Assembly (NCBI RefSeq): GCF_900206265.1 | Contig: NZ_LT907782.1 | Coordinates: forward strand, 248,001-312,000 | Source: Nitrosomonas ureae | GTDB taxonomy: Bacteria > Pseudomonadota > Gammaproteobacteria > Burkholderiales > Nitrosomonadaceae | Direction of reading: 5' to 3' | DNA length: 64,000 nucleotides | Part shown: positions 55,801-64,000 of the stretch, in pieces | Layout of the letters: every line of letters starts with the position of its first letter | Position numbering within the stretch: position 1 is the first letter of the stretch | Notes under the pieces: model-generated | The model's database searches: none | The model's input: only the letters and a program-made list of their open reading frames with translations | What the model was told of the DNA's origin: nothing | Program-made: the position numbers and the translations under genes

Positions 55801-58800
55801 TACCGCTGAATGCGAACGGAAAAGTGGATCGCAAGCTCTTGCCGGAGCCTGAATTTGTCAGCACTGATCAATATGAAACACCCCAAGGGGAAATAGAAGA
55901 GACATTGGCGGGAATCTGGCAGGAAATTCTGGGTATCGACCGTATAGGACGCAACGATAATTTTTTCGAGCTGGGAGGTGATTCGATTCTCAGTTTGCAG
56001 ATTGTCACCAAAGTACATCGTGCAGGCTGGAAAATCACACCGCGGCAATTATTCGAGCGGCAAACGATAGCTGCCTTGGCGGTATTGACCAAACCGGTGG
56101 AAACGGTTGTCGGGATTATTCGTGAACAGGCCGTTTCTACGGGTAAGCCCATTCCCATGTTGCCCATACAACTCGAGTTTTTTACACAACAAATACCCTT
56201 GAGGCACCATTGGAATCAGGCCATGCCGTTGAGAATCCGGCAATCTCTGAATGTGCTGTTACTGGAGCAGGCGCTAAAGGCGATTGTTCAACATCATCGA
56301 GCGTTACGTTTTTGTTATGAAGAACAGATCGATAGCCGGTGGACACAAATTCCCACAGAATCAATATCGCAAGACCTGTTATGGAAGCGGCATGCCGCTG
56401 ATGCGAAACAATTAATCGCGCTCTGCAACGAAGCGCAGCGTAGCCTGAATTTGCAGCAAGGTCCGTTGATCCGAGGCATGCTCGTCGATATGGCCGATCA
56501 TACCCAGCGGTTGCTGCTGGTAATTCATCATTTGGTGATTGACGGTGTTTCTTGGCGCATTCTGATGGAGGATCTGGAAACTGCTTACATGCAGGCGTTG
56601 CGCGGTGAAGCAATTCTCCTCCCTGAGACTACCAGTGACTATTCCATATGGACTCAGCGGCTGCAACAGTATGCACGTAATCATGCAGCTGAATTTGCTC
56701 ATTGGCAGAATCTGGCAAATATTTCCGCTGATTTGCCCTGTGATTTTCCGCAAGGTTCAAAGCGCACGCAATGCTATCAGAAAATCACGATAAACCTGAA
56801 TCAGGAACAGACTCAGGCTTTACTCAAAGATGCGCCGGCTGCTTATCGCACGCAAGTCAACGACCTGCTCCTTACCGCACTGGGTAATGCGTTATGTCGC
56901 TGGAGCGGTCATAAAGAAATTCTGGTGGATCTCGAAGGTCATGGGAGAGAGGATCTCTATCCTGAAATTGATCTTTCGCGCACAATTGGATGGTTTACAT
57001 CCATTTTTCCAGTAGCCCTAGGCGCATCGGGAGATCTGGCTCAGAGAATCAAGCAAACGAAAGAATATTTACGGTGCATACCGAACAAAGGGTTAGGTTA
57101 TGGTCTGTTTAAATACTATGGTACCGAGGAGCAACGGCAAATTCTAGCCGAACTATCGAAGGCGCAAGTGGTATTTAATTACCTGGGTCAATTTGATGCC
57201 AATTTTGCAGAAGATTCGCTCTGGACGCTGGCCGAGGAATCAGTCGGCGAATCGATGGATGCCGGCGTTCTCCAGCAGCACGATTTATTGGTTAACAGCC
57301 ATGTATACGGTGGTGAGTTTTTTCTGGAAGTGGGTTATAGCGAAGCGCGATATCTTAAAACAACGATAGAGGTATTTGTAAATGCGTTTGTGGTTGAGCT
57401 TGAAGGTGTGATTGAGCATTGCAAAGGAGATATTCAGGGTATCACACCGTCTGATTTTCCTTTGATTCAAATGACTCAGGATGAATTGGACAGTTTACCG
57501 ATACCTATTGCGCGGCTCGATGATCTTTATCCGTTATCGCCAATGCAAACCGGGATGTTGTTCCATAGCGTATTTGATACGAATGAAGATATTTATCTGA
57601 ATCAATTACGGGCGGATGTGGAGTACTTGGATGTGGAGCGTTTCAAAGCTGCCTGGGAGGCTGCGATAGATCGGCACGAGATATTGCGTACCGGTTTTGT
57701 TCAGGAAGGAAAGACCCCGTTACAATGGGTGGCCAAAATCGCTGAGCTGCCATTCATGGTGCATGACTGGCGTGATCTGAATATTCATTCGCAAACTGCC
57801 TGGCAGCAGGATCTTGATGCAGTGGCACAATCAGAACACACATTGGGTATTGATTTAACAAAACCACCGCTGGTTCGTATTGTCATTGTGTGCCTCGCTG
57901 ATAATCGCTATCACGTCATTATGACGATTCATCATCTTTTGTTGGATGGATGGAGCACTTCTCAGCTAATGGGAGAAATACTGCGGCAGTATAGTGGTGA
58001 AACACTATCCCCGCCCCGCGCCCGATATCGGGATTTTATTCAATGGTTAAAAGATCGCGATCAGAAAAAATCAGAAATATATTGGCAGGAGCTATTGCAT
58101 CATACTACCGAGCCGACAAGATTGGCCAATGTGATTTCCATGCCTGTAAGAAACATGGGATATCAAGAGCATGTACATCCACTTGACTCAGCTATTAGTA
58201 ACAAACTGATTTCTTTTGCAAAACGTGAGCGTATCACGATAAATACCTTGCTGCAGGCTGTTTGGGCTCTTTTGTTGGGGCACTATACAGGTCAGCAAAG
58301 GGTTACCTTTGGAGTGACGATAGCCGGTAGACCCTCGGATTTGCTCGCAGCGGATCAGATTCTCGGACTCTTTATCAATACCTTGCCAGTGAGCATTGAA
58401 CTTCGGCCCGAATTGACAGTGGGTAGCTGGTTGCGTGATTTACAAGTGCAAAACCTGGCTTCGCGCGAACACGAGCATACGCCTTTATATGAAATTCAAC
58501 GCTGGGCGGGACAAAGCGGGCAAGGGTTGTTTGATAGTATTTTAATCTTTGAAAACTATCCGATTGATGAGGCATTCAAACAATATACGCCTGGAAAGCT
58601 TATTTTCTCTAACGTCAGGGGACTGGAGACTACCAATTATCCAATGACGGTTTCGGTCATAGAAAATGACGGGTTAAGTTTGCACTATGGATACGATTGT
58701 CAATTCTTTTCAGAAGTAACCGTCACTGGCATTGCAACTCGGATCGAGCAATTGCTTGAAAATATTACTCATAGTGAAAACAAATGCTTACATGATATTA

Positions 58801-61800
58801 CATTTTTAGGTGCAGCAGAATGGAAACAGCTAAGAGATTGGGGGATCAACGATCAGCGCTATAATCGTAATGAACCCGTGCATCGTTTGTTTGAGCGGCA
58901 AGTAAATAAACAACCTGACGCCATAGCACTCATTTTTGATGACGTGCAGCTCAGCTACGCGCAATTGAACGAGCGTGCAAATCGATTGGCACACCGGCTG
59001 ATCGCCCTGGGAGTAAAGCCGGAAAGCCGGGTAGGAATCGCGGTTGAACGCTCGATCGACATGGTAATCGGATTACTGGCGATACTCAAAACAGGAAGCG
59101 CGTATGTACCGCTTGATCCGGATTATCCGCAGGAACGGTTAAATCATATGATTGCAGACAGCACAATTGAATTGCTGTTAACTCAAAGCCCGTTGCGGAA
59201 CCGGATTCCTCATTCGGTGGAGTGTAATATCCTGGAGTTGGATAGGTTGGATCTAACCGGGTATCCGGATACCGATCCCGATGTGAGGCTGCATGATGAA
59301 CATCTGGCCTATATCATTTATACCTCCGGTTCTACCGGAAAACCTAAAGGCGTCGGCGTTGTTCATCATGCATTGGCTGAACATACATATGTTGCCATCG
59401 ATTTTTTCAAACTGTGCAGCACAGATCGGATGTTGCAATTCTCCACTATCAATTTTGACGGCTTTATTGAACAGTTTTTCCCCCCTTTATGCGCGGGTGC
59501 AGCCATTGTGTTACGGGGCTCCCAGTTATGGGATAGCGAAATGTTTTATCGTGAATTGCTGGATAAACAGATTACCGTTGCCGATCTCACCACTGCCTAT
59601 TGGTTTTTGCTCGTGCAAGATTTTGCCAAGCTAGGGCTGCGCAATTACGGTGCGTTGCGGCAAGTGCACGCGGGTGGCGAGGCCATGTCTCCGGAAGGAA
59701 TCAAAGCTTGGCGGCAAGCCGGTATGGCTGGAATCACATTGTTGAACACCTATGGACCCACAGAAGCAGTGGTTACCGCCACAGTTGCAGATTGTGGCGG
59801 GAATAAATCCGTCGATAATTTCGACTCGACTCAAGTGACAATTGGGAAACCTTTGCCAGCACGACACATTTACTTACTCGATGCTAATTTGACACCCGTT
59901 ATAGGCGGTGTGGCCGGTGAATTGTGTATCGGTGGTGAGCTGCTCGCACGGGGTTATCTCAATCGATCCGCATTAACTGCGGAGCGGTTCATCGCAGATC
60001 CTTTTGATAGCAAAGGAGGGCGACTTTACCGCACCGGCGATCTGGCCAGATGGCGAGCGGATGGACAGATTGAATATCTGGGGCGTCTGGATCATCAGGT
60101 TAAAATCAGAGGATTTCGTATTGAATTAGGTGAAGTTGAATCCCAACTATTGTTACAGCCGGGAATCAGAGAGGCCATTGTGGTGGTGAAGGAAGGATCG
60201 ACCGGAGCAAAGCTTGCCGCGTATATATCCCTGCATGCAGGGGCGACGATCGATACAACTGAGCTAAAAGAAACTCTGACGCAATCTTTGCCTGACTATA
60301 TGATTCCTGCGGTATTTGTCGTGTTAGAGAGTTTGCCATTGAATGCGAATGGTAAGGTTGCCCGAAACTTGCTGCCCGAACCGGAATTTGTCGGCACAAG
60401 TCAATACGAAGCGCCACAGGGAGAAGTAGAAGAAGCGCTAACGGCCATTTGGATAGAAGTATTGGGAATCAAGCGCATCGGGCGAAATGATAACTTCTTT
60501 GAGTTGGGGGGAGACTCTATCCTGAGCTTGCAGATTGTTACACAAGCACGCCGAATAGGATGGAAGCTTTCACCACGGCAACTATTTGAACAACAGACGA
60601 TTGCCGCGTTGGCGCTGGTGACAGAAACAATGTCAGAACCTGTGCTTCATGAATCACAGCCTGATCGCGGTTATCTGGAAGATTATCTCGATGAAAAAAT
60701 CATTGCAACACTGCCATTCGATAGTGACGAAATAAGAGATATTTATCCGCTGTCCCCGATACAGGAGGGCATGTTATTTCATACCCTGGAGGCGCCTGGT
60801 ACCGGCCTTTATGTAACTCAAATCAGCGTTGAGGTGGAAGGGCTTGATGCAGCGCGTTTGGTGCAGGCTTGGCAGACGATGATTGCCCGATATCCGATAT
60901 TGCGCACCGCTTTTTTATGGCGAGCGGGGCTTGCCCGCCCATTGCAGATTGTTCTCAAGCAGGCGGCAATGTTGGTCAATCACTTGGATTGGCGCGAAAA
61001 GGAGCTTAAAGAGGAACACATTACTGCGTATGCTGATCAAGAGTTGAAACGTGAATTTGATTTTCTCAATCCTCCATTGGCGCGATTAAGCCTGATCCAG
61101 ATTGATGAAAATCGCCACCAATTAATATGGACTAAACACCATATATTGCTGGATGGTTGGAGCGATTCGATACTAATCAGTGATTGGTTACGCTATTACA
61201 ATGGTGAAAAACTTGCACCGATCGGTCCCGATTACGGTACGTATGTGCACTGGCTGGAAAAACAAGATAAACAGGCTTCACAACATTTCTGGCAAGCTGA
61301 GCTTAGTGGCATTGAAGGGTCGACATTCTTGTCGCAAGCCGTTACCAAAAAGGTTGATAAGGAAGATCGACCGGAGTTTGCTCAAATTTATACGCGATTG
61401 AATGTTGAGGAAACGCGTTCATTGCAAATTTTTGCGCAACAAACACACATTACACTGAATACTTTTGTCCAGGCCGCCTGGGCATTATTGTTGCAACGAT
61501 ATACGGGGAAACAGACGGTTGTTTTTGGAGCCACGGTGTCAGGTCGGCCACTGGGGTTGTCTAAAGCGGACGAAATAGTCGGATTATTTATCAACACGAT
61601 TCCTATTCCGGTAGAGCGGCATAGTCATCTAACAGTCAGAGAATATCTAAGCGTGCTGCAGAAAACCAATGCGCGCTTGCGCGATTACGAGCACACATCG
61701 CTGGCCGATATTCAACGCTGGGCGGGATTTTCTGGTCAGCCGTTGTTCGATAGCATTATCGTATTTGAAAATTACCCGATTAACGCAGCCTTACGTGATA

Positions 61801-64000
61801 CTGAGTCATATGGATTGCGCTTTGGCGCAATGCAAGGCAAGGGATTGACAGGATATACGATGGATTTGCAGGTGACGGTCGAGGATACGTTGGAAATAGA
61901 ATACTCATACGCTTGCAATGATCTCACCGATCAATTTGTACTGATTCTGCGTAATCATATGGAACTTTTGATGTGGGAAATGATGAGCGATCCGCAACGA
62001 ATTGTTGGAGAACTGGGATGGCTGGGGAAACAAGAGCTTGACCGATTATTCCTTCTTCGTGGCAACTCAGATTCACGCCATGTGTCGCAGGCTTATCAGC
62101 CGGTTCATCGTCAGATCGAACGTAATGCAGCACTACAACCGGATGCCATTGCGTTGCTGATGGGGGACCAGGAAATATCTTATGCTGAACTGAATATGCA
62201 AGCGAACAAATTGGCTCATCGACTCATGCAACTAGGGATCAAACCGGAAATACGTGTAGGTGTTGCGATGGAGCGTTCTCTGGATATTATTGTCACGCTA
62301 CTGGCCATACTTAAATCCGGCGCGGCTTATGTTCCTCTCGATCTGGATTATCCAACTGATCGGCTTGCATTCATGATAAAGGACAGTGTCCTATCGCTAT
62401 TAATCACGCAAAGTAAAGTATTGTCGAAGCTCGAATTTGATGCCGCTGTACCTAAACTGGCCATAGATGCTATCAAGCTTGAGGCTGAATCAGCACGTAA
62501 TCCGGAGATACCAGTTCATGAACATAATCTTGCCTATGTCATTTATACATCAGGATCCACGGGTTTGCCAAAAGGTGTAGCGGTGACGCATGGTCCACTT
62601 GCCATGCATTGCCAGGCGACCGGCCGGATTTATGATATGCATCCCCGTTCCTGCGAATTGCTTTTCATGTCATTTTCATTTGATGGTGCACATGAACGTT
62701 GGTTAACCGCATTGACTGTCGGAGCTGGTCTAGCGATACGGGATCAGGAATTGTGGACTGCCGAGCAGACCTATGATGCTTTGCGTCATTATAGTATTAC
62801 TAACGCCGCATTCCCTCCAGCTTATCTGGGGCAGATTGCCGAGTGGGCGATGCCACGTAATGATCCGCCACCGGTAGAACTCTATGTGTTTGGCGGTGAA
62901 GCCATGCCCAAGACTTCGTATGATTTGATCCGCCAAACCTTGCGGCCGCGCACGCTGATCAATGGTTATGGGCCGACCGAAACTGTGGTGACGCCATTGA
63001 TTTGGAAAACACAAGCCAGCAACAGCTTTGATTGCGCTTATGCACCGATTGGACGCCCTGTAGGTGAACGCGTTGTGTATGTCTTGGATGTCGATATGCA
63101 ACCGGTGCCAATGGGTATTGTCGGTGAGCTTTATATCGGCGGGTATGGATTGGCACGCGGATATCTGGGACGTGCCGGTTTGACCGCGGAACGCTTCATT
63201 GCCGACCCGTTTGATGAGCATGGCGGGCGCCTGTATCGTACCGGTGATCTGGTGCGGTGGATGGATGATGGCAATATCGAATATGTTGGCCGTGCCGATC
63301 ATCAGGTAAAAATACGCGGATTTCGCATTGAGCTGGGTGAAGTTGAAGCGCGTATCCGAGAAGTAACCGGCGTTGCCGATACGGCAGTGGTAGTGCATGA
63401 CGGTGTAACGGGTGCGCAACTGGCGGCCTATGTGGTTCCTGTTGAGGAAAAGTCGACGCAGAACCTGATGGCACAGTTGAAGCAAACGCTTGTCAAACGC
63501 TTGCCCGAATACATGCTGCCCGCGCACTTCATTGCGCTAACTGCACTGCCACGTTTACCGAACGGCAAACTCGATCGCAAACTGTTGCCACAACCCGGTG
63601 TCTTGGTGAGCGATACCTACCAAGAGCCATCGACACCTGAAGCCAAAATGCTCGCAGAGATATGGCAGGAAGTTCTGGGTGTGGCGCGTGTGGGAGAAAC
63701 AGACAATTTCTTTGCGTTGGGCGGCGATTCGTTGTCGAGCTTGAAAGTCATTGCGCGTATACGCAGCCTTAATAATGAGAAATTGAATTTCAAGCTGCGG
63801 GATTTGATCCAGCGACCAACTATTGCCAGTTTGCTGGGATTGGATAAACGTGCTGCAACCGATACCAGTGGATTATTGGCGCTCAACCAATTTAGCGAAA
63901 ACGTGACAATTAAACCATTATTCTGCATCCATGCCGGATTGGGTACCGTTTTTGACTACCAGCCGTTGGCGCGACAATTGCAGGGCGTGCGGGCTGTGTA
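52836..64000 (+). CDS. NRPS C-A-T-E-C-A-T-C-A-T-TE (cut by the window edge)
   Basis: Open to base 64000, over 3,720 residues. A TTG start directly after the previous stop is supported by GGAG six bases upstream. Order: C1 (50-490, HHIISDAWS); A1 (508-990; code D-G-E-C-Y-V-G-I-T-K); T1 (LGGDSI, Ser1050); epimerisation (1105-1540; HHLVIDGVSW, VVFNYLGQFD); C2 (1560-1995; HHLLLDGWS); A2 (2010-2510; D-G-E-D-V-A-T-V-T-K); T2 (Ser2561); C3 (2630-3075; HHILLDGWS); A3 (3088-3582; D-G-E-A-Y-F-G-V-T-K); T3 (Ser3632); thioesterase from about 3691 (LFCIHAGLGTVFDY). So three residues are added, the first turned to D form, and the chain is released here. A1 and A3 share the FDGAHERW core and may load similar residues; none is securely assigned. 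Confidence 0.95.
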   Translation, partial: MELNKQDIAKRFGALSVEKQKAFLNTLKERGIDFSLLPIVRQSLENSPILSYAQHRHWFLWQLDPQSTAYHLSGVLRLLGKLNTEALQASFQTLVARHESLRTVFRANAEGLPEQIIEPEGKFELTMISLCDLPVGQRIQRARDEAIRINATPFDLTQGPLLRVALIQVEAEEHHLVVVMHHIISDAWSNRIIIDEFAACYRAHIEGDPLLLPELPVQYADYAQWQRNWLEAGEKDRQLIYWRNQLGTEHPVLQLPTDHARSSNSSYQAAQHDFTLPDSLATRLQCQAQDRGATLFMMLLTGFQALLYRYTGQGDIRVGVPIANRHRAEIENVVGLFVNTQVLRNTIDSRMPLSIILEQSREAALGAQAYQDLPFEELVEALQPERSLNQNPLFQVMFNYLREDYRALQQLPGLTVEEYQPRERGAQFELTLDIVERPEGRIDARFTYATELFEPGTIKRLSEHYLKVLEQLAECPQRCAGDITLLSVDEWERLKNWGVNERRYANIEPVHRLIEHQVAVHPDSIALIFADTELSYAELNCRANRLAHRLIALGVKPETRVGIAVERSIEMIVGLLATLKAGGAYVPLDPDYPQDRLNYMAMDSGIELLLTHSHIRQKIPLLAECEILELDRLDLAKEPEHNPKINLHGENLAYIIYTSGSTGKPKGVAVEHGALAMHVQAIGELYEMTTEDRELQFASINFDGAHERWLVPLAFGSALMPRDNDFWSVERTISEIDNHRITIACFTPSYLQQLAEFSGNTGQNLPIRSYTVGGEAMSRTSFNFIQKTLLPPRIINGYGPTETVITPLIFKAYPETQFDSSYMPIGSLVGDRTAYILDAEFNLVPQQVIGELYLGGTGLARGYLNKASLTAERFIANPFDAEGGRLYRTGDLARWRMDGQIEYLGRADHQVKVRGFRIELGEVEAQLQLQPDVREAVVVVKEGPGGVRLVAYVSLHVGYASDAAMLRESLGNTLPDYMIPSAIIVLESLPLNANGKVDRKLLPEPEFVSTDQYETPQGEIEETLAGIWQEILGIDRIGRNDNFFELGGDSILSLQIVTKVHRAGWKITPRQLFERQTIAALAVLTKPVETVVGIIREQAVSTGKPIPMLPIQLEFFTQQIPLRHHWNQAMPLRIRQSLNVLLLEQALKAIVQHHRALRFCYEEQIDSRWTQIPTESISQDLLWKRHAADAKQLIALCNEAQRSLNLQQGPLIRGMLVDMADHTQRLLLVIHHLVIDGVSWRILMEDLETAYMQALRGEAILLPETTSDYSIWTQRLQQYARNHAAEFAHWQNLANISADLPCDFPQGSKRTQCYQKITINLNQEQTQALLKDAPAAYRTQVNDLLLTALGNALCRWSGHKEILVDLEGHGREDLYPEIDLSRTIGWFTSIFPVALGASGDLAQRIKQTKEYLRCIPNKGLGYGLFKYYGTEEQRQILAELSKAQVVFNYLGQFDANFAEDSLWTLAEESVGESMDAGVLQQHDLLVNSHVYGGEFFLEVGYSEARYLKTTIEVFVNAFVVELEGVIEHCKGDIQGITPSDFPLIQMTQDELDSLPIPIARLDDLYPLSPMQTGMLFHSVFDTNEDIYLNQLRADVEYLDVERFKAAWEAAIDRHEILRTGFVQEGKTPLQWVAKIAELPFMVHDWRDLNIHSQTAWQQDLDAVAQSEHTLGIDLTKPPLVRIVIVCLADNRYHVIMTIHHLLLDGWSTSQLMGEILRQYSGETLSPPRARYRDFIQWLKDRDQKKSEIYWQELLHHTTEPTRLANVISMPVRNMGYQEHVHPLDSAISNKLISFAKRERITINTLLQAVWALLLGHYTGQQRVTFGVTIAGRPSDLLAADQILGLFINTLPVSIELRPELTVGSWLRDLQVQNLASREHEHTPLYEIQRWAGQSGQGLFDSILIFENYPIDEAFKQYTPGKLIFSNVRGLETTNYPMTVSVIENDGLSLHYGYDCQFFSEVTVTGIATRIEQLLENITHSENKCLHDITFLGAAEWKQLRDWGINDQRYNRNEPVHRLFERQVNKQPDAIALIFDDVQLSYAQLNERANRLAHRLIALGVKPESRVGIAVERSIDMVIGLLAILKTGSAYVPLDPDYPQERLNHMIADSTIELLLTQSPLRNRIPHSVECNILELDRLDLTGYPDTDPDVRLHDEHLAYIIYTSGSTGKPKGVGVVHHALAEHTYVAIDFFKLCSTDRMLQFSTINFDGFIEQFFPPLCAGAAIVLRGSQLWDSEMFYRELLDKQITVADLTTAYWFLLVQDFAKLGLRNYGALRQVHAGGEAMSPEGIKAWRQAGMAGITLLNTYGPTEAVVTATVADCGGNKSVDNFDSTQVTIGKPLPARHIYLLDANLTPVIGGVAGELCIGGELLARGYLNRSALTAERFIADPFDSKGGRLYRTGDLARWRADGQIEYLGRLDHQVKIRGFRIELGEVESQLLLQPGIREAIVVVKEGSTGAKLAAYISLHAGATIDTTELKETLTQSLPDYMIPAVFVVLESLPLNANGKVARNLLPEPEFVGTSQYEAPQGEVEEALTAIWIEVLGIKRIGRNDNFFELGGDSILSLQIVTQARRIGWKLSPRQLFEQQTIAALALVTETMSEPVLHESQPDRGYLEDYLDEKIIATLPFDSDEIRDIYPLSPIQEGMLFHTLEAPGTGLYVTQISVEVEGLDAARLVQAWQTMIARYPILRTAFLWRAGLARPLQIVLKQAAMLVNHLDWREKELKEEHITAYADQELKREFDFLNPPLARLSLIQIDENRHQLIWTKHHILLDGWSDSILISDWLRYYNGEKLAPIGPDYGTYVHWLEKQDKQASQHFWQAELSGIEGSTFLSQAVTKKVDKEDRPEFAQIYTRLNVEETRSLQIFAQQTHITLNTFVQAAWALLLQRYTGKQTVVFGATVSGRPLGLSKADEIVGLFINTIPIPVERHSHLTVREYLSVLQKTNARLRDYEHTSLADIQRWAGFSGQPLFDSIIVFENYPINAALRDTESYGLRFGAMQGKGLTGYTMDLQVTVEDTLEIEYSYACNDLTDQFVLILRNHMELLMWEMMSDPQRIVGELGWLGKQELDRLFLLRGNSDSRHVSQAYQPVHRQIERNAALQPDAIALLMGDQEISYAELNMQANKLAHRLMQLGIKPEIRVGVAMERSLDIIVTLLAILKSGAAYVPLDLDYPTDRLAFMIKDSVLSLLITQSKVLSKLEFDAAVPKLAIDAIKLEAESARNPEIPVHEHNLAYVIYTSGSTGLPKGVAVTHGPLAMHCQATGRIYDMHPRSCELLFMSFSFDGAHERWLTALTVGAGLAIRDQELWTAEQTYDALRHYSITNAAFPPAYLGQIAEWAMPRNDPPPVELYVFGGEAMPKTSYDLIRQTLRPRTLINGYGPTETVVTPLIWKTQASNSFDCAYAPIGRPVGERVVYVLDVDMQPVPMGIVGELYIGGYGLARGYLGRAGLTAERFIADPFDEHGGRLYRTGDLVRWMDDGNIEYVGRADHQVKIRGFRIELGEVEARIREVTGVADTAVVVHDGVTGAQLAAYVVPVEEKSTQNLMAQLKQTLVKRLPEYMLPAHFIALTALPRLPNGKLDRKLLPQPGVLVSDTYQEPSTPEAKMLAEIWQEVLGVARVGETDNFFALGGDSLSSLKVIARIRSLNNEKLNFKLRDLIQRPTIASLLGLDKRAATDTSGLLALNQFSENVTIKPLFCIHAGLGTVFDYQPLARQLQGVRAV
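52986..54845 (+). repeat. 1,860-bp near-identical direct repeat, copy 2
   Basis: Partner of 49662-51521. It begins exactly 150 bases into its gene, as copy 1 does in its own, and ends after GCCGTG, just before the residues that choose the substrate. Confidence 0.95.

Noticed and set aside
52836-64000. Possible frameshift in the last synthetase, which has no stop in the window
   Set aside because: The frame was checked at T1, C2, T2, T3 and the thioesterase start and stays in register; the lack of a stop is due to the window edge.
1-64000. CRISPR arrays
   Set aside because: The only short tandem repeat of note is the CATTAT run, which has no spacers; no other regularly spaced repeats were seen.

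Overview
The window looks like chromosomal DNA of a betaproteobacterium, most likely from the Nitrosomonas group. This rests on overall gene content and protein flavour; no ammonia-oxidation gene lies in the window, so the genus is an inference. The first 36 kb are mostly conserved single-copy genes with a few mobile scars. The last 27 kb are a co-directional NRPS/PKS cluster that runs off the right edge.

Left part (1-4.1 kb): the 3' end of a CcsA/HemX-like cytochrome c assembly gene, whose stop codon is part of the target duplication of an 830-bp IS5-family element. Then come a HigB/RelE-like toxin and HigA-like antitoxin pair with a palindromic operator, a decayed TOPRIM primase gene, and a tRNA-Gly/Cys/Leu operon read leftwards from a consensus sigma-70 promoter. 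The toxin-antitoxin pair and broken primase next to the 3' end of tRNA-Leu look like the remnant of an integrated element.

Core part (4.1-36 kb): dnaE, the tRNA-hydroxylation gene trhP (yegQ), yheT, an ExeA-like ATPase coupled to an OmpA-domain protein, a lipoprotein, an MFS exporter, an alpha carbonic anhydrase, fadE with an acyl-CoA synthetase, yajD, a lysine-tailed HhH protein, sixA, ppx and ppk, a PQQ sugar dehydrogenase, a three-gene sugar-type operon, a TonB-dependent receptor, a PepSY-like protein, an SGNH-hydrolase-like protein and a repeat-containing lipoprotein. Two intergenic spots carry copies of one ~110-bp three-hairpin element.

Right part (36.6-64 kb): a run of six Fur-type hexamers overlaps a promoter about 500 bases upstream of an iron-starvation-type ECF sigma factor gene. 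There follow an MbtH gene, a type II thioesterase, an Sfp-type phosphopantetheinyl transferase and four assembly-line genes: FAAL-ACP-C-A-T, KS-AT-KR-ACP, C-A-T, and C-A-T-E-C-A-T-C-A-T-TE (the last is cut by the window edge). This order predicts a fatty-acylated peptide with a beta-hydroxy-gamma-amino acid made at the NRPS-PKS junction, five amino acids in all and one D residue. The layout resembles the lipopeptide siderophores of the cupriachelin/taiwachelin/variochelin type as I recall them. The third and fourth assembly genes share a 1,860-bp stretch that differs at only two positions by eye. It ends abruptly inside the adenylation domain, just before the substrate-choosing core, which suggests a recent recombination that kept C and A-N-terminal parts and exchanged specificity.
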